From Micromonospora tulbaghiae (GTDB lineage Bacteria > Actinomycetota > Actinomycetes > Mycobacteriales > Micromonosporaceae), in NCBI RefSeq assembly GCF_900091605.1, contig NZ_FMCQ01000003.1:184495-248494 (forward strand): 64,000 bases of DNA, read 5' to 3'. Below the pieces are notes generated by a model, which worked only from the letters and a program-made list of their open reading frames with translations, had not been told where the DNA came from and made no database searches. Position 1 is the stretch's first letter, and the number at the start of each line of letters is the position of its first letter. Positions 32,201-40,803 of this stretch are shown here, in pieces. A program made the position numbers and the translations under genes.

Positions 32201-32607
32201 TGCTCGACCCGGCGGCCGGTCCGGAACTCGTCGCCGCGCGCCGCCTCGGGGCCGATCCGGTGCTCGACGACGAGGCGAAGGCCCGCTACCGCCGGCACCT
32301 GCGGCGGCTCGACGACGAGATCGACCGCGCGGCGGCCCGCGACGACGAGCGGCGGCTGGCCGAGCTGGACGCCGAGCGCGCGGCGCTGCTCGACCAGTTG
32401 CGTGCCGCCGCCGGGCTGGCCGGGCGCAGCCGGCGTCTCGGCGACCAGGCGGAACGGGCGCGCAAGGCGGTGACCGGGCGGATCCGGGACACACTGCGCC
32501 GCATCGACGAGCGGCACCCGGCGCTCGCCGCCCACCTGCGCGAGTCGGTCACCACCGGCGGCGCCTGCCGGTACCGGCCGGCCGAGCCGGTGCCCTGGCG
32601 ACTCTGA
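29212..32607 (+). CDS. Large ATPase of the LuxR/MalT-like type, without HTH
   Basis: 1131 residues. An N-terminal AAA/STAND ATPase has Walker A SGEPGIGKTTLV (~37-48) and Walker B VAVVFDDLHWADPAS (~176-190). A sensor-like winged-helix part, TPR-like helical repeats (~400-870) and a C-terminal helical domain (~1000-1131; KARYRRHLRRLDDEIDRAAA; RIRDTLRRIDERHPALAAHL) follow. Unlike typical LuxR-type regulators, no C-terminal LuxR helix-turn-helix is seen. The tail resembles domains of signalling ATPases. A Gly-Asp-rich insert at ~120-160 is encoded by tandem repeats. It probably acts as a signal-sensing scaffold; effector is unknown. Confidence 0.8.
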   Translation: MEPRFGGHIIGREHPAALLRAEVTRLVDSHGGLVLVSGEPGIGKTTLVSAAADEARRGGALVLGAACWDSDTAPDYWPWVQVLRRLARSDGDPPGVREAAAAGLAALLGERAAGDARRGGPAPGGDAATEPGDMRAAGDVSEPGDVTEPGDAGRAEFDRHDAVTAALVAVAQHRPVAVVFDDLHWADPASLRLLQFVTQHAWFERLLLIGTYRDAEVESGEHPLRPWLLPLTAKATTVTLTGLGRAEVAALIARTAGREPAPSLVDEVHRRTGGNPFFVEQTARLWHTHGLTDTVAPGVREVVRRRLDQLPAPVVDALTVAAVLGREFDRGTLAACVPAPVAQIDRLLGRAAAARLVLPRSDGRFVFVHDLVRETLYDGLAEDERRARHAAVVRAVDRSDALAGPLSPAHLARHAWLAGAELEPERAGDLLLAAARDAGGRIAMDESVRHYRRALELTGEPGRRVRVLLELAGLLYHAGPPAEVERLLAEAAALARELPDPGVLTRVALIAHRQHSATRRRLDAAELVREAYRRLIAEPEPERPVRALVTDLITATETLARHGRDDEALTFSLWARHDTTWGLGTARERAVVTAEIREVARRSGDRETELWATALRWVALLELGDPGYRHELTAFVTGAQRGDVDRQRVAALSDSGIIAAFQGDLATAEACFAEAESYREPAHSDHAFMTHHMRWSVLLLYGRVTDAEAVLDRVGAGHPQAELLRALTAAERGDAATVLRLTAAIEAAGTAYPRSVSPLWLRLRAQAAAVDGDPARCAAVRSDLAPHRGQWTAALFGCDIGGPVDLWLAMVDAAEGRWDDAIDCYTAARAAADRLGARPWSVLARAGLVGALAGRDGPGDAAEARRLRAETVAEARALGMVQVVDRLGAADPAPAAASAVVAPVAARFGAGAPALAVASSAGRRTASGLSRAGVVHGRSPDPGAGGADVIRPEFRPDGPVWRLGYDGIVVHLPDAKGLHDLRLLLSRPGADVPAVELLDPAAGPELVAARRLGADPVLDDEAKARYRRHLRRLDDEIDRAAARDDERRLAELDAERAALLDQLRAAAGLAGRSRRLGDQAERARKAVTGRIRDTLRRIDERHPALAAHLRESVTTGGACRYRPAEPVPWRL
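29623..29658. repeat. 18-bp tandem repeat in the large ATPase gene
   Basis: ggcgacgtgagcgagcca (29623-29640) and ggcgacgtgaccgagccg (29641-29658) are adjacent copies with two differences; a diverged third follows and weaker units precede. They encode GDVSEP/GDVTEP in a low-complexity linker. Confidence 0.6.
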
Positions 32608-32614
32608 CCGACGA

Positions 32615-32643
32615 GGTGGCGGAGCCGCGTGGACCCCGCCACC
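32615..32643. terminator. Hairpin between convergent genes
   Basis: ggtggcgg (32615-32622) pairs exactly with ccgccacc (32636-32643) across 13 nt, in the 45-bp gap between the large ATPase gene and the ABC permease gene that runs toward it. Confidence 0.45.
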
Positions 32644-32652
32644 GTCGACACG

Positions 32653-33507
32653 TCAGCGGCGGTTGTAGCGGTACATCGTCAGCGTGCCGAACACGACCAC
32701 GAAGAGGGCGCTCCAGAGCAGCATCCACATGGTGCTCGGGCCGTCCATCGAGCCGGCCATCGCCGCGCGGACCGAGGTGACGAGCTGGGTGATCGGGTTG
32801 ACCTTGACGAACGCCTGCAGCCAACCGGGCATGGTGGAAGGGTCGACGAACACGTTGCTCAGGAAGGTCAACGGGAACAGCACCATCATGCTGGTCCCCA
32901 TCACCGACTTCTCGCTGCGCAGCACCAGGCCGAAGAACGTCCACACCCAGGAGAACGCGAACGAGAAGATCACCAGCAGCCCGATCCCGGCCAGCACCCC
33001 GAGCAGCCCGCCGTCGGGACGGAAGCCGAGCACCACGCCGACGGTGAGGATGACCACGGCGGCCAGGACGTAGCGCAGCACGTCGCCGAAGATCATCCCG
33101 ACCAGCGCCGCCGGCCGCCAGACCGGCAGCGTACGGATCCGGTCGAAGACGCCCTTCTCGATGTCGGTGTTCAACCCGACCCCGGTGTACATGGTGATCA
33201 TCACGACGCTCGTGACCATGATGCCGGGCAGGAAGAACTGGAGGTACGCCCGCGGGCTGTCGGCGAGCGCGCCACCGAACAGGTACGTGAACATCAGCAC
33301 CATGATGATCGGGAACGCGGTCACGTCGAACAGCTGCTCCGGCACGTGCTTGATCTTCAGCAGCGCGCGCCAGCCGAACGTCAGCGACGCCGACAACGCG
33401 CTGGGCCGGGCCGGCCGCTCGGCCGGGGCGAGCACCGTGGCCAGCGCCTCGGCGGACGGCATGTAGACGGACGGCGCCCGCCCGGTGGTGATCGCGGTGT
33501 CGCTCAT
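32653..33507 (-). CDS. ABC-2 type (DrrB-like) exporter permease
   Basis: 284 residues with six membrane helices in the ABC-2 pattern: [22 protein letters not shown] before TM1, then [33 protein letters not shown], typical of DrrB/daunorubicin-resistance permeases. Its ATG overlaps the stop of the ATPase gene by 4 bp. Together they form a drug- or lipid-type exporter in which two permeases and two ATPases would assemble. No immunity or biosynthetic genes are close, so the cargo is unknown. Confidence 0.9.
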   Translation of the reverse strand: MSDTAITTGRAPSVYMPSAEALATVLAPAERPARPSALSASLTFGWRALLKIKHVPEQLFDVTAFPIIMVLMFTYLFGGALADSPRAYLQFFLPGIMVTSVVMITMYTGVGLNTDIEKGVFDRIRTLPVWRPAALVGMIFGDVLRYVLAAVVILTVGVVLGFRPDGGLLGVLAGIGLLVIFSFAFSWVWTFFGLVLRSEKSVMGTSMMVLFPLTFLSNVFVDPSTMPGWLQAFVKVNPITQLVTSVRAAMAGSMDGPSTMWMLLWSALFVVVFGTLTMYRYNRR

Positions 33508-34517
33508 CGCGCCGCCTCCAGTTCGTCGTCCCGCTCGTCCGCCGGGACGGCCGGGTGGTCGGTCAGGGCCAGGAAGACCTCGTCCAGGCTGGGCTGGCCG
33601 AGGGAGAAGTCGTCCACCACGATGCCGGCGGCGGCCAGCTCACCGAGCGCACGCGCCGCCTGCGTACCGGCCTCCAGGTCGGTGCCGTGCTCGCCGACGC
33701 GGGCGGTCAGCGCCGCCGGGTCCGCGGCGAGCTGCACCGGTACGCCGAGCGACGCCCGCAGCACCTGCTCGGCCTGCGGCCGCTGTCCCGGATCACGCAG
33801 CCGGATGTGGACGCTGCCCGCGCCGATCGACGCCTTCAGCTCGCCCGGGGTGCCCTCCGCGATCACCCGGCCGTGGTCGACCACCGCGATCCGGCCGGCG
33901 AGCTGGTCCGCCTCGTCCAGGTACTGCGTGGTCAGCAGCACCGTCGTGCCGTACGCCACCACCGCCCGCACGATCGCCCACACCTGGTTGCGGCTGCGCG
34001 GGTCCAGCCCGGTGGTCGGCTCGTCCAGGAACAGCAGATCCGGGGTGTTGAGGATGCTCGCGGCGATGTCGATGCGCCGGCGCATCCCGCCGGAGTACTT
34101 CTTCACCTGCCGTCCCGCCGCCTCGGTCAACCCGAACGCGGCGAGCAACTGCTCGGCCCGCTCCCGGGCGCCGGCCCGGCCCAGCCCGAGCAGCCGGCCC
34201 AGCAGGACCAGGTTCTCCGCCCCGGTCAGGTCCTCGTCCAGCGAGGCGTACTGGCCGGTCAGGCTCACCCGGGAGCGCACCGCGTCGGCGTCACGCACCA
34301 CGTCGTGGCCGAAGACCCGGGCCGTGCCGCCGTCCGGGCGCAACAGCGTCGCGAGCACCCGTACGGCGGTGGTCTTCCCGGCGCCGTTCGGGCCCAGCAC
34401 GCCGTAGACGGTGCCGGCGGGAACCTGCAGGTCCAGCCCGTCGAGTGCCCGGGTCGAACCGAAGGACCGGACCAGGCCCTCGGCCTCGACGGCCAGGCCG
34501 GTGTTCCGGTTGCTCAT
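33504..34517 (-). CDS. ABC transporter ATP-binding protein, DrrA-type
   Basis: 337 residues. Walker [10 protein letters not shown] (42-50), Q-loop [14 protein letters not shown], signature [12 protein letters not shown], Walker [15 protein letters not shown] and H-loop [14 protein letters not shown] are all intact. The ~100-residue C-terminal extension ([16 protein letters not shown]) is that of the DrrA/daunorubicin family, which ties export to self-resistance. Translationally coupled to the permease gene downstream (ATGA). Divergent from a secreted-protein gene across 347 bp. Confidence 0.93.
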   Translation of the reverse strand: MSNRNTGLAVEAEGLVRSFGSTRALDGLDLQVPAGTVYGVLGPNGAGKTTAVRVLATLLRPDGGTARVFGHDVVRDADAVRSRVSLTGQYASLDEDLTGAENLVLLGRLLGLGRAGARERAEQLLAAFGLTEAAGRQVKKYSGGMRRRIDIAASILNTPDLLFLDEPTTGLDPRSRNQVWAIVRAVVAYGTTVLLTTQYLDEADQLAGRIAVVDHGRVIAEGTPGELKASIGAGSVHIRLRDPGQRPQAEQVLRASLGVPVQLAADPAALTARVGEHGTDLEAGTQAARALGELAAAGIVVDDFSLGQPSLDEVFLALTDHPAVPADERDDELEAAR

Positions 34518-34864
34518 GAATAGCTACCTCTCGTCGTCGATGTCCTCGACAGGCGGCTTGCCGCCAGGCCGATCGCCTGTTTCAACGAGGCCGGGAAGCT
34601 GTGGTTGTACCGGCCTCACCCCGAAGGCGCCAGACGGCCCGCCAGATCGGTTCTGGCGGTGGGTGGATCCCCGGCCGACGGTGGCCGGTACGGGAGGAAG
34701 GCGGGTTATGACCGTTCCCGCAGCGGTCCGCCGGATGACCGGTCGCCGACAGCGCCCGATCGATCGTCTGCCATATGCTGCGCCGGCATCCGACGCACGG
34801 GGGCGTGTCCCGGTTGTGGCTACGCGGACGCCTCTCCCTGCATTGAAACCGAGAGGGGTCCACC
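34518..34864. other. Divergent intergenic region (347 bp)
   Basis: No convincing gene. It holds two hairpins: ggcgg/ccgcc at 34552-34565 and ccgccag/ctggcgg at 34639-34659 with a 7-nt loop. A GAGAGGGG site at 34850-34857 lies 7 bases before the GTG of the next gene. The promoters of the exporter and of the secreted protein must both lie here, but no clear -10/-35 pair is seen. Confidence 0.4.
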
Positions 34865-36409
34865 GTGTCCATCGTCCGAAGAGTGCTCGGCGCACTCACC
34901 GTGGCGGCCCTGGCCGTCACCGTCTCACCCGGCGCGGCCGGCGCGGCCGAGGAGCCGGCAGGTGTCCTCCACCTGACCGTCATCGCGCCCGACGGCACCC
35001 CGAGCCAGGGCAGTGTCGACGTGGTGGCCGCGGACAGCGGCTACGACGTCCAACTGCTCCAGTTGGACGAGTCCGGGCAGCTGCGCGTGGAGGTGCCGGC
35101 CGGCGACTACAAGATCGCCATCAGTCCCGGGTACGTCGATCCCGACCTGCCCGACGACTCGCTGCGGCAGTGGGTGCCGGGCCGGACGGACTGGGCGGGG
35201 GCCGGAACGGTCCGGGTGTCCGCGGGGGGCACGACGGACGTCTCCGAGCGCCTGCTCACGCCCAGCCCGTTGACCCTGCGGGCGCGTGACGCGGTCACCG
35301 GCGCCCCGATCGACCGCGTCTGCGTGTACGTCGACACCCGCCGCAACCTGTGCGGCGACGGTGAGGTGACAGTGCCGCCGCTCGTCCCCGGTCCGCAGGA
35401 GGTACGGGTCTACACCGACGACTATTCCCACCTGCCCCGCGACACCACCGTGACCGTCCTGGCCGACGGCAGCGGCAGCGCGGTGGTCGACCTGACCCCG
35501 GCCGCGCACGTGGTGTCCCGGGTGGTCGACGCGGCGACCGGCGCGCCCGTCGCCGGGGCCTGTGTGACGCCGGCGCCCGCCGGCACCGGCGAGCTTCCGG
35601 ACAACCCTGGACGGTACTGCTCCGACGCCTCCGGGAACGTCCGCGTCGGCCTGGTCGAGGCCGGCTCCTGGAACCTGTTCGCCCGCCCCGCCGGCGGATC
35701 GGGGTACGGCGCGCAGTGGGTCGGCGCGACCGGCGGCACCGGTGACGCGAAGCAGGCCCGGGTGGTCACCCTCCGCGCCGGGCAGACGGTCACCGTGCCC
35801 CCGATCCGGCTCGACCGCGCCGGTGTAGTCACCGGCACCGTGACCAGTGCGGCCACCGGCAGGCCGGCGACCTCCGGCACCGTGACGCTCGCGCTCGGGT
35901 CCGGCTTCTTCCCGGAGTGGGGAACGGACCTGGACGCGCAGGGCCGCTACCGGATCGACTGGCTCGGGCCGTACGCCTGGCCGCTGCTGTTCACCACCGC
36001 CGACAACGCCACCCAGTGGTCCGGCGGGTTCGCCCTGCGGGGCAAGGCCGTGCCGGTCACGGTGCGGGCCGGCGCCACCACCGTCTACAACCTCGCCGCG
36101 CGGCGAGGTGTCCTGGTCACCGGCCGGCTCGTCGACCCGGAGGGCCGCCCGGTGGCCGCGGAGCTGACGGTGCGCAACGCGCGTACCCGTGAGGTCATCG
36201 GCCGCACGTTGGATCGCGACGGCGAGTACGCACTGCGCGTGCTCGGCCCCCAGCCGGTCACCCTGGCCTGGCTGTGGACGCCGCCGTACGTCAGCTACGC
36301 CGGCTGGTACGACGGCGCGGCCCGCCCGGCCGACGCCACCCAGGTGACACTGCCGGGCACCGGAACGCTGCGGCTTGACGTCGAGGTCGACCGGTACCCG
36401 GCCGGCTGA
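34865..36409 (+). CDS. Secreted protein with repeated carboxypeptidase-regulatory-like beta-sandwich domains
   Basis: 514 residues from GTG 34865. Signal peptide to about residue 28 (VTVSPGAAGAAEE). The rest is a series of beta-sandwich units with the hallmark (V/A)xGxxxxxxTGxPV signature: VTGAPIDRVCVYVD; VDAATGAPVAGACVTPAPAG; VTSAATGRPATSGTVTL; VDPEGRPVAAELTVRNA. These resemble CarboxypepD_reg/DUF4198-like folds, usually surface-exposed and non-catalytic. There are no membrane anchors, so it is probably released or wall-associated. Two cysteines may form a disulfide. Its role is likely adhesion or binding (inference). Confidence 0.8.
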   Translation: MSIVRRVLGALTVAALAVTVSPGAAGAAEEPAGVLHLTVIAPDGTPSQGSVDVVAADSGYDVQLLQLDESGQLRVEVPAGDYKIAISPGYVDPDLPDDSLRQWVPGRTDWAGAGTVRVSAGGTTDVSERLLTPSPLTLRARDAVTGAPIDRVCVYVDTRRNLCGDGEVTVPPLVPGPQEVRVYTDDYSHLPRDTTVTVLADGSGSAVVDLTPAAHVVSRVVDAATGAPVAGACVTPAPAGTGELPDNPGRYCSDASGNVRVGLVEAGSWNLFARPAGGSGYGAQWVGATGGTGDAKQARVVTLRAGQTVTVPPIRLDRAGVVTGTVTSAATGRPATSGTVTLALGSGFFPEWGTDLDAQGRYRIDWLGPYAWPLLFTTADNATQWSGGFALRGKAVPVTVRAGATTVYNLAARRGVLVTGRLVDPEGRPVAAELTVRNARTREVIGRTLDRDGEYALRVLGPQPVTLAWLWTPPYVSYAGWYDGAARPADATQVTLPGTGTLRLDVEVDRYPAG

Positions 36410-36414
36410 GCGGC

Positions 36415-36468
36415 GAGCCGGCTGAGTGACACGAGCCGGTTGAGTGACACGAGCCGGTTGATCGGCAC
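36415..36468. repeat. Three tandem 18-bp repeats
   Basis: gagccggctgagtgacac, gagccggttgagtgacac and gagccggttgatcggcac lie end to end between the convergent secreted-protein and aldo-keto reductase genes. The first stop codon is 5 bp before them. Nothing else is evident in this gap; a terminator role is possible but no stable hairpin is clear. Confidence 0.6.
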
Positions 36469-36506
36469 GGGCCGGGTGGCGTGGCGGCCACCCGGCCCGG
36501 TGCCGG

Positions 36507-37490
36507 TCAGCGTGCCGAATCCAGCCGGGTCCGCTGCTCGGCGGTCAGCTCCAGGTCGACAGCGGCCAGGCTCTCCTCCAACTGCGCCACCGAGGAGAAA
36601 CCGACGAGCGGGATCGACGGCTGGTCCCCGCCCATCAGCCAGGCCAGCACCACCTGGTTCAGGGTGGCGCCGGTCTCGGCGGCCACCGCCCGCAGCGCCG
36701 CCAGCCGGGCCGGGGTGGCGGGCACCACGTACTCCTCGCCGAGCCGCTCCGGCCTGGCGTACGCGCCCTTCAGCAGCGGCGAGTACGCGACCAGCGTGAG
36801 CTGCGGCTCCGTACGCAGGTAACTGAGCAGGTCGGGGCCGACCCAGCCGACGTCGCCGTCCGGGTCCAGCTCGCTCGGCACGTCCAGACGCCGGGGCAGA
36901 TAGCTGCGGTGGTACTGGAGCACCTCGTACCCGGGCAGGCCCGCCGCGGCAGCGAGCGCGCGGGCCCGCTCGACCCGCCAGGCGCGGTGGTTGCTGGCGC
37001 CCAGCAGCCCGACCGTGCCCTCGGCGACCAGCTCGGCGAAGCCCTCCACGGTCTCCCGCATCGGGATCGTCCGGTCCTCGATGTGGGCGTAGAGCAGGTC
37101 GATCCGCTCGACGCCGAGGCGCTCCCGGCTGCGTTCGGCGGACTCGCGGATCACCTTGGCCGACAGCCCTTCCGGGTTGTCGACATAGCTGGTGCCCGGC
37201 GCGAGCGGGCGGGCACCCAGCTTCGTGGCGATGACCACCTCGCCGCCGATGCCGCGGCTGCGCCGCCAGCGGCCGAGCAGCTCCTCGCTCTCGCCACCCT
37301 GGCCCCCGTTCTGCCAGAAGGCGTAGTTGTCCGAGGTGTCGATGAAGGTGCCGCCCGCCTCGACGTACCGGTCGAGGATGGCGAACGAGGTGGCCTCGTC
37401 GGTGGCGGTGCCGAACAGCATCGCGCCGAGACTGAGCACACTGACCTCGCGGCGGGTGGCCGGGTCCGTGCCGATGGTGCGGTAGCGCAT
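36507..37490 (-). CDS. Aldo/keto reductase
   Basis: 327 residues from ATG 37490 with GGAGG 5 bases upstream. The catalytic tetrad of the AKR fold is visible: DTSDNYAFW (Asp and Tyr), VVIATKLGARP (Lys), and IDLLYAHIEDR (His). The sequence VGLLGASNHRAWRVERA and the C-terminal DQPSIPLVGFSSVAQLEESLAAVDLEL give the NADPH-binding loop. It belongs to the YajO/TAS-like AKR subgroup that uses NADPH. Substrate is unknown. It is followed in the same direction by the second AKR upstream in the window, 109 bp apart, not similar in detail. Confidence 0.9.
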   Translation of the reverse strand: MRYRTIGTDPATRREVSVLSLGAMLFGTATDEATSFAILDRYVEAGGTFIDTSDNYAFWQNGGQGGESEELLGRWRRSRGIGGEVVIATKLGARPLAPGTSYVDNPEGLSAKVIRESAERSRERLGVERIDLLYAHIEDRTIPMRETVEGFAELVAEGTVGLLGASNHRAWRVERARALAAAAGLPGYEVLQYHRSYLPRRLDVPSELDPDGDVGWVGPDLLSYLRTEPQLTLVAYSPLLKGAYARPERLGEEYVVPATPARLAALRAVAAETGATLNQVVLAWLMGGDQPSIPLVGFSSVAQLEESLAAVDLELTAEQRTRLDSAR

Positions 37491-37599
37491 GTATTCCTCC
37501 CCGTCGGAGCTTTGCCGGTCACCCTGCCCCTTCGAGTGCGCGCGAAGTCAACAAGCGGAGGGGCTCCGGTCTCCCGGGGCCCCTCCGACGTGTGACTGC

Positions 37600-38454
37600 T
37601 CAGTTCGGGATGTAGTCGAACTCGTCCGGGTTCGGGCCCGTCCGCCCGGCCTCGGCCCGGTCCAGCGCGGTGAGCCGCTCCATCGCGGCGTCGTCGAGCG
37701 TGAAGTCGAAGATCGCGAAGTTCTCCTCGATCCGCTTCGGGGTGGTCGACTTCGGGAAGACGATGTCGCCGCGCTGCACGTGCCAGCGCAGCACCACCTG
37801 GGCCGGGGTCCGGCCGACCTGCTCGGCCACGTCGACGACTGTCGGGTCGCCGAGCACCTTGCCCTGCGAGATCGGCGACCACGCCTCGGTGAGGATGCCG
37901 TGCGCCTTGTCGTACCCCCGCACCTCCTCGTTGCCGAGGTAGGGGTGCGCCTCGATTTGGTTGACCGCAGGCACCACGTCCGCCTCGGCGGCCAGCCGCT
38001 CCAGGTGCGCGACCTGGAAGTTGGACACGCCGATCGACCTCACCGTGCCCTCGCGCTGCAGGTCTTCGAGCACCTTCCAGGTGGAGACGAAGTCGCCGTC
38101 GTAGCGGGTGGGCAGCGGCCAGTGGATCAGGAACAGGTCGAGGTAGTCGGACTTCAGCTCCCGCAGCGACTGCTCGAACGCCTTACGGGCGTCGTCCGGG
38201 CGGTGGAAGCCGTTGTTCAGCTTGCTGGTGACGAAGACCTCGCCGCGGTCCAGCCCGGAGGCGCGCAGCGCCTGACCCACCTCGGCCTCGTTGCCGTACA
38301 TCTGGGCGGTGTCGATGTGCCGGTAGCCGACCTCTAGCGCGGTGCCGACAGCCCGGGCGGTGTCCTTCGGCTCGATCTGGAAGACGCCGAAGCCGAGCTG
38401 CGGGATGGTGTTGCCGTCGTTGAGTGCGATGTCCGGAATGCCGTTCTGGGCCAT
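37600..38454 (-). CDS. Aldo/keto reductase, 2,5-diketogluconate reductase type
   Basis: 284 residues. AKR5-type features: LNDGNTIPQLGFGVFQIEP, YRHIDTAQMYGNEAEVGQAL (Asp/Tyr), FVTSKLNNGFH (Lys), DLFLIHWPLPTRYDGDFV (His), and the NADPH loop VFPKSTTPKRIEENF. Proteins of this subgroup reduce aldehydes, methylglyoxal or 2,5-diketo-D-gluconate. It is encoded on the same strand as the other AKR but has its own SD-like sequence. Which substrate it uses here is not shown. Confidence 0.92.
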   Translation of the reverse strand: MAQNGIPDIALNDGNTIPQLGFGVFQIEPKDTARAVGTALEVGYRHIDTAQMYGNEAEVGQALRASGLDRGEVFVTSKLNNGFHRPDDARKAFEQSLRELKSDYLDLFLIHWPLPTRYDGDFVSTWKVLEDLQREGTVRSIGVSNFQVAHLERLAAEADVVPAVNQIEAHPYLGNEEVRGYDKAHGILTEAWSPISQGKVLGDPTVVDVAEQVGRTPAQVVLRWHVQRGDIVFPKSTTPKRIEENFAIFDFTLDDAAMERLTALDRAEAGRTGPNPDEFDYIPN

Positions 38455-38571
38455 GAGAGCCTCATCTCCGATCGTGCGGTGCCCGGGGGCGCGTCCGTGC
38501 CGACTGCCCCCGGTCGTGCCAACCGGATGTCTCTACCCGCTCGCCGCGCTTCCTCACATCGGGGACGAGCG

Positions 38572-39747
38572 TCAACCCCAGATCGACCGCGCCCACTCGG
38601 GGTGGTCGACGAACGGGTTCCGGTTGCCCTGCCAGCGTTCGTAGATGCGCTGGTTGCGGCGCTTCTCGAAGGTGTCCGGCGGATCCTGGTCGTTCCAGGC
38701 CAGCAGCTTCGACAGCCGCCCGAGCCGGGGCGTGGAGCCGTTCGACACCGAGTCGTTCGGTTCCAGGTCCGGCCAGCCGTCGCCGCCCTCGTACCGGATC
38801 GCCATGTAGAGGATCATGCGGGCCACGTCGCCCTTCACCGCGTCGCGCGGCTCGAACGAGTCGGCGTCGGTGTAGCAGCCGGGCGCCTCGGCCACCGCGC
38901 CGCCGCCCGAGTCGAAGTCCTTGTTGCCGCGCAACGAGTTGACCGACACGTCCTCCGGCCGCAGGTGGTGCACGTCGGTGCCGGGACCGGTGGCGGTGCC
39001 GAAGTCGCCGTGCGACTTGGCCCAGACGTGCTCCCGGTTCCAGTCGTTCGCGCCGCCGCCGTTGCTGGTCTTGCTCTGTGAGCGTCCGCTGTAGAGCAGG
39101 ATCACGTTGGACGGGTTGGCCGGATCCTGGTCGGTGTCCTTGAGCGCGTGCCACACCTGGTCGTAGCTGAGCTTCGTCTGCACCTTGATGATGCCGTGCA
39201 GCGCGGTGCGCAGCGCCGGCCCGGTCCGGCCGGCCGCGGCCGCGTAGTACGCGTCCGGCACGGCGGTGCCGGTCGGGCCCGGGGTCGGCGTGGGGCTCGG
39301 CGTGGCGCCGCCGCCGAGGCTCATCGCGGTCGGGTTCTTCAGCCCGCCGTGGCTGAAGTACGCGGTGAGCGCGCCGGTCGCGGTCACCTGCCGCCCGCGC
39401 AGGGACGGGTTGGTGAGCAGCCCGAAGGTGCTCCGCCAGGCGGCCGTCACCTGCACGTACAGCATCCGGCCGGTGCCGGTCTCGCCGGCCTGGTCGGCGA
39501 GGGCGACAGCGGTGTCCGCGGTGAAGCCGGACGTGAGCACCGTGTTGGTGGCGGTGGGCTGACCGATGACGTAGCCGGTGACGGTGGCCGTCCGGCCGTC
39601 CTGGGCGGCGAGCGCCTGCGCCACGGTCAGGGGCGTCGCGGCCGACGCGGCACCGGTCACGCCGAGCGGGATCCCGACCGCGACGGCGAGCACGACCGCC
39701 GCGATCAACCGCCCGGGTCGCGAGCGGGTGACGCGCTTCATATTCAT
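38572..39747 (-). CDS. Secreted endonuclease I family nuclease with OB-fold N-domain
   Basis: 391 residues from ATG 39747 (MNMKRVTRSRPGR). A signal peptide extends to about residue 36 (GVTGAASAA). An OB-fold-like domain (TVTGYVIGQPTATNTVL; LYVQVTAAWRSTFGLL) is joined by a Pro/Thr linker (PSPTPTPGPTGTA) to the EndA/NucM nuclease: NDWNREHVWAKSHG (catalytic His/metal), DVHHLRPEDVSVNSLRGNKDF and ILYMAIRYEGGDG. Endonuclease I enzymes degrade extracellular DNA or RNA. It is monocistronic, upstream of the LysR gene in the same direction. Confidence 0.92.
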   Translation of the reverse strand: MNMKRVTRSRPGRLIAAVVLAVAVGIPLGVTGAASAATPLTVAQALAAQDGRTATVTGYVIGQPTATNTVLTSGFTADTAVALADQAGETGTGRMLYVQVTAAWRSTFGLLTNPSLRGRQVTATGALTAYFSHGGLKNPTAMSLGGGATPSPTPTPGPTGTAVPDAYYAAAAGRTGPALRTALHGIIKVQTKLSYDQVWHALKDTDQDPANPSNVILLYSGRSQSKTSNGGGANDWNREHVWAKSHGDFGTATGPGTDVHHLRPEDVSVNSLRGNKDFDSGGGAVAEAPGCYTDADSFEPRDAVKGDVARMILYMAIRYEGGDGWPDLEPNDSVSNGSTPRLGRLSKLLAWNDQDPPDTFEKRRNQRIYERWQGNRNPFVDHPEWARSIWG

Positions 39748-39787
39748 GATCAGCGATGCTAGTCGGGATGCGGCGAACTGCGGGAGG

Positions 39788-40765
39788 TCACCGGGCCAAC
39801 TTTTCGTCCCGGCCGGCCTCGAACAGCACCGGCCAGGGCCGGGTCGCCGGGGCGAGAAGCGCCGGCCCGCCCTGTTCGTCGGGCGCGGCGAGCGTCTCGG
39901 TGGCGAGGTGGCCGAACATCGGCGCGGCCGGGTGCGCCGCCCGGATCGGCCAGGCCGCCGAGATCCGCCGGACCAGTGGCGCGCCGGCGATCGGTCGCCA
40001 GGCGACACGTGGTTCCCGGCGGGCCAGCGCGGCGGGCTCGACGGCCACCGCGCCGCCGGCCAGGAGCAGGCCGAACAGGAACTCCGGGTTGCGCGCGGGG
40101 CGGACCCGGGCCGGGGCGAAACCGTGCTGCCGGCACACGGTCAGCAGATGCTCGTGCCAGCCGGGCGCGGTGACCGCCGGCGCGGTGACCAGATCCATGC
40201 CGGCCAGATCGGCGAGCGCGATCTCCCGCGGCCGGGCCAGCGGAGACGCCCGGGGCAGCAGCACACCTACCGGCACGTCCACCGGCTCGCCGAAGCGCAG
40301 CCCGGCCCCGTCGACCGGATGGTGCAGCAGGCCGACGTCCAGCCGCCCGTCCGCAAGCATCCGGTGCTGCTCGGCGCTCGTCAGTTCGTGCAGGTCGAGG
40401 GCGAGCCCGGGCGCGCGGGCCGCGAGCGCGTCGAGCAGCGCACGCAACGTCACGGCCGGGGTCTCCGGGGGTACGCCGGCGCGCAGCACCCCGAGCGCGC
40501 CCCGCCGAACCCGCTCGGCGAGGTGACGCAGCCGGCGTTCACCGGCCAGCAGTTCGTCGGCCTCGCCGAGCAGCAACTGGCCGGCGGTGGTGAGGCCGAC
40601 CTGGCGCTGCGACCTGTCGAACAGGGTGACGCCCAGCTCCCGTTCCAACCGCTGGATCGACTGGCTCAGCGGTGGCTGCGCCATGCCCAGCGTCTCGGCG
40701 GCCCGGCCGAAGTGCAGTTCCCGGGCGACCACCACGAAATGCCGCAGGTGCCGCAGCAGATCCAT
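39788..40765 (-). CDS. LysR-family transcriptional regulator
   Basis: 325 residues. N-terminal winged HTH: LLRHLRHFVVVARELHFGRAAETLGMAQPPLSQSIQRLERELG, with the typical helix-turn-helix up to ~60. The effector domain includes LRAGVPPETPAVTLRALLDA and VPVGVLLPRASPLARPREIAL. It is divergent from a class A beta-lactamase-like gene with only 38 bp between starts, the classic geometry for a LysR regulator and its target. The related pair blaB/blaA of Streptomyces cacaoi shows such control. Inducer here is unknown. Confidence 0.92.
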   Translation of the reverse strand: MDLLRHLRHFVVVARELHFGRAAETLGMAQPPLSQSIQRLERELGVTLFDRSQRQVGLTTAGQLLLGEADELLAGERRLRHLAERVRRGALGVLRAGVPPETPAVTLRALLDALAARAPGLALDLHELTSAEQHRMLADGRLDVGLLHHPVDGAGLRFGEPVDVPVGVLLPRASPLARPREIALADLAGMDLVTAPAVTAPGWHEHLLTVCRQHGFAPARVRPARNPEFLFGLLLAGGAVAVEPAALARREPRVAWRPIAGAPLVRRISAAWPIRAAHPAAPMFGHLATETLAAPDEQGGPALLAPATRPWPVLFEAGRDEKLAR

Positions 40766-40803
40766 CCGGGCACCCTAGCGTCGCCGCTCGTTACCGTGTC
40801 GGC

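Noticed and set aside
32653..34517. Part of an antibiotic biosynthetic cluster
   Set aside because: DrrAB-like exporter genes stand alone; no polyketide, peptide or terpene core genes occur in the window.
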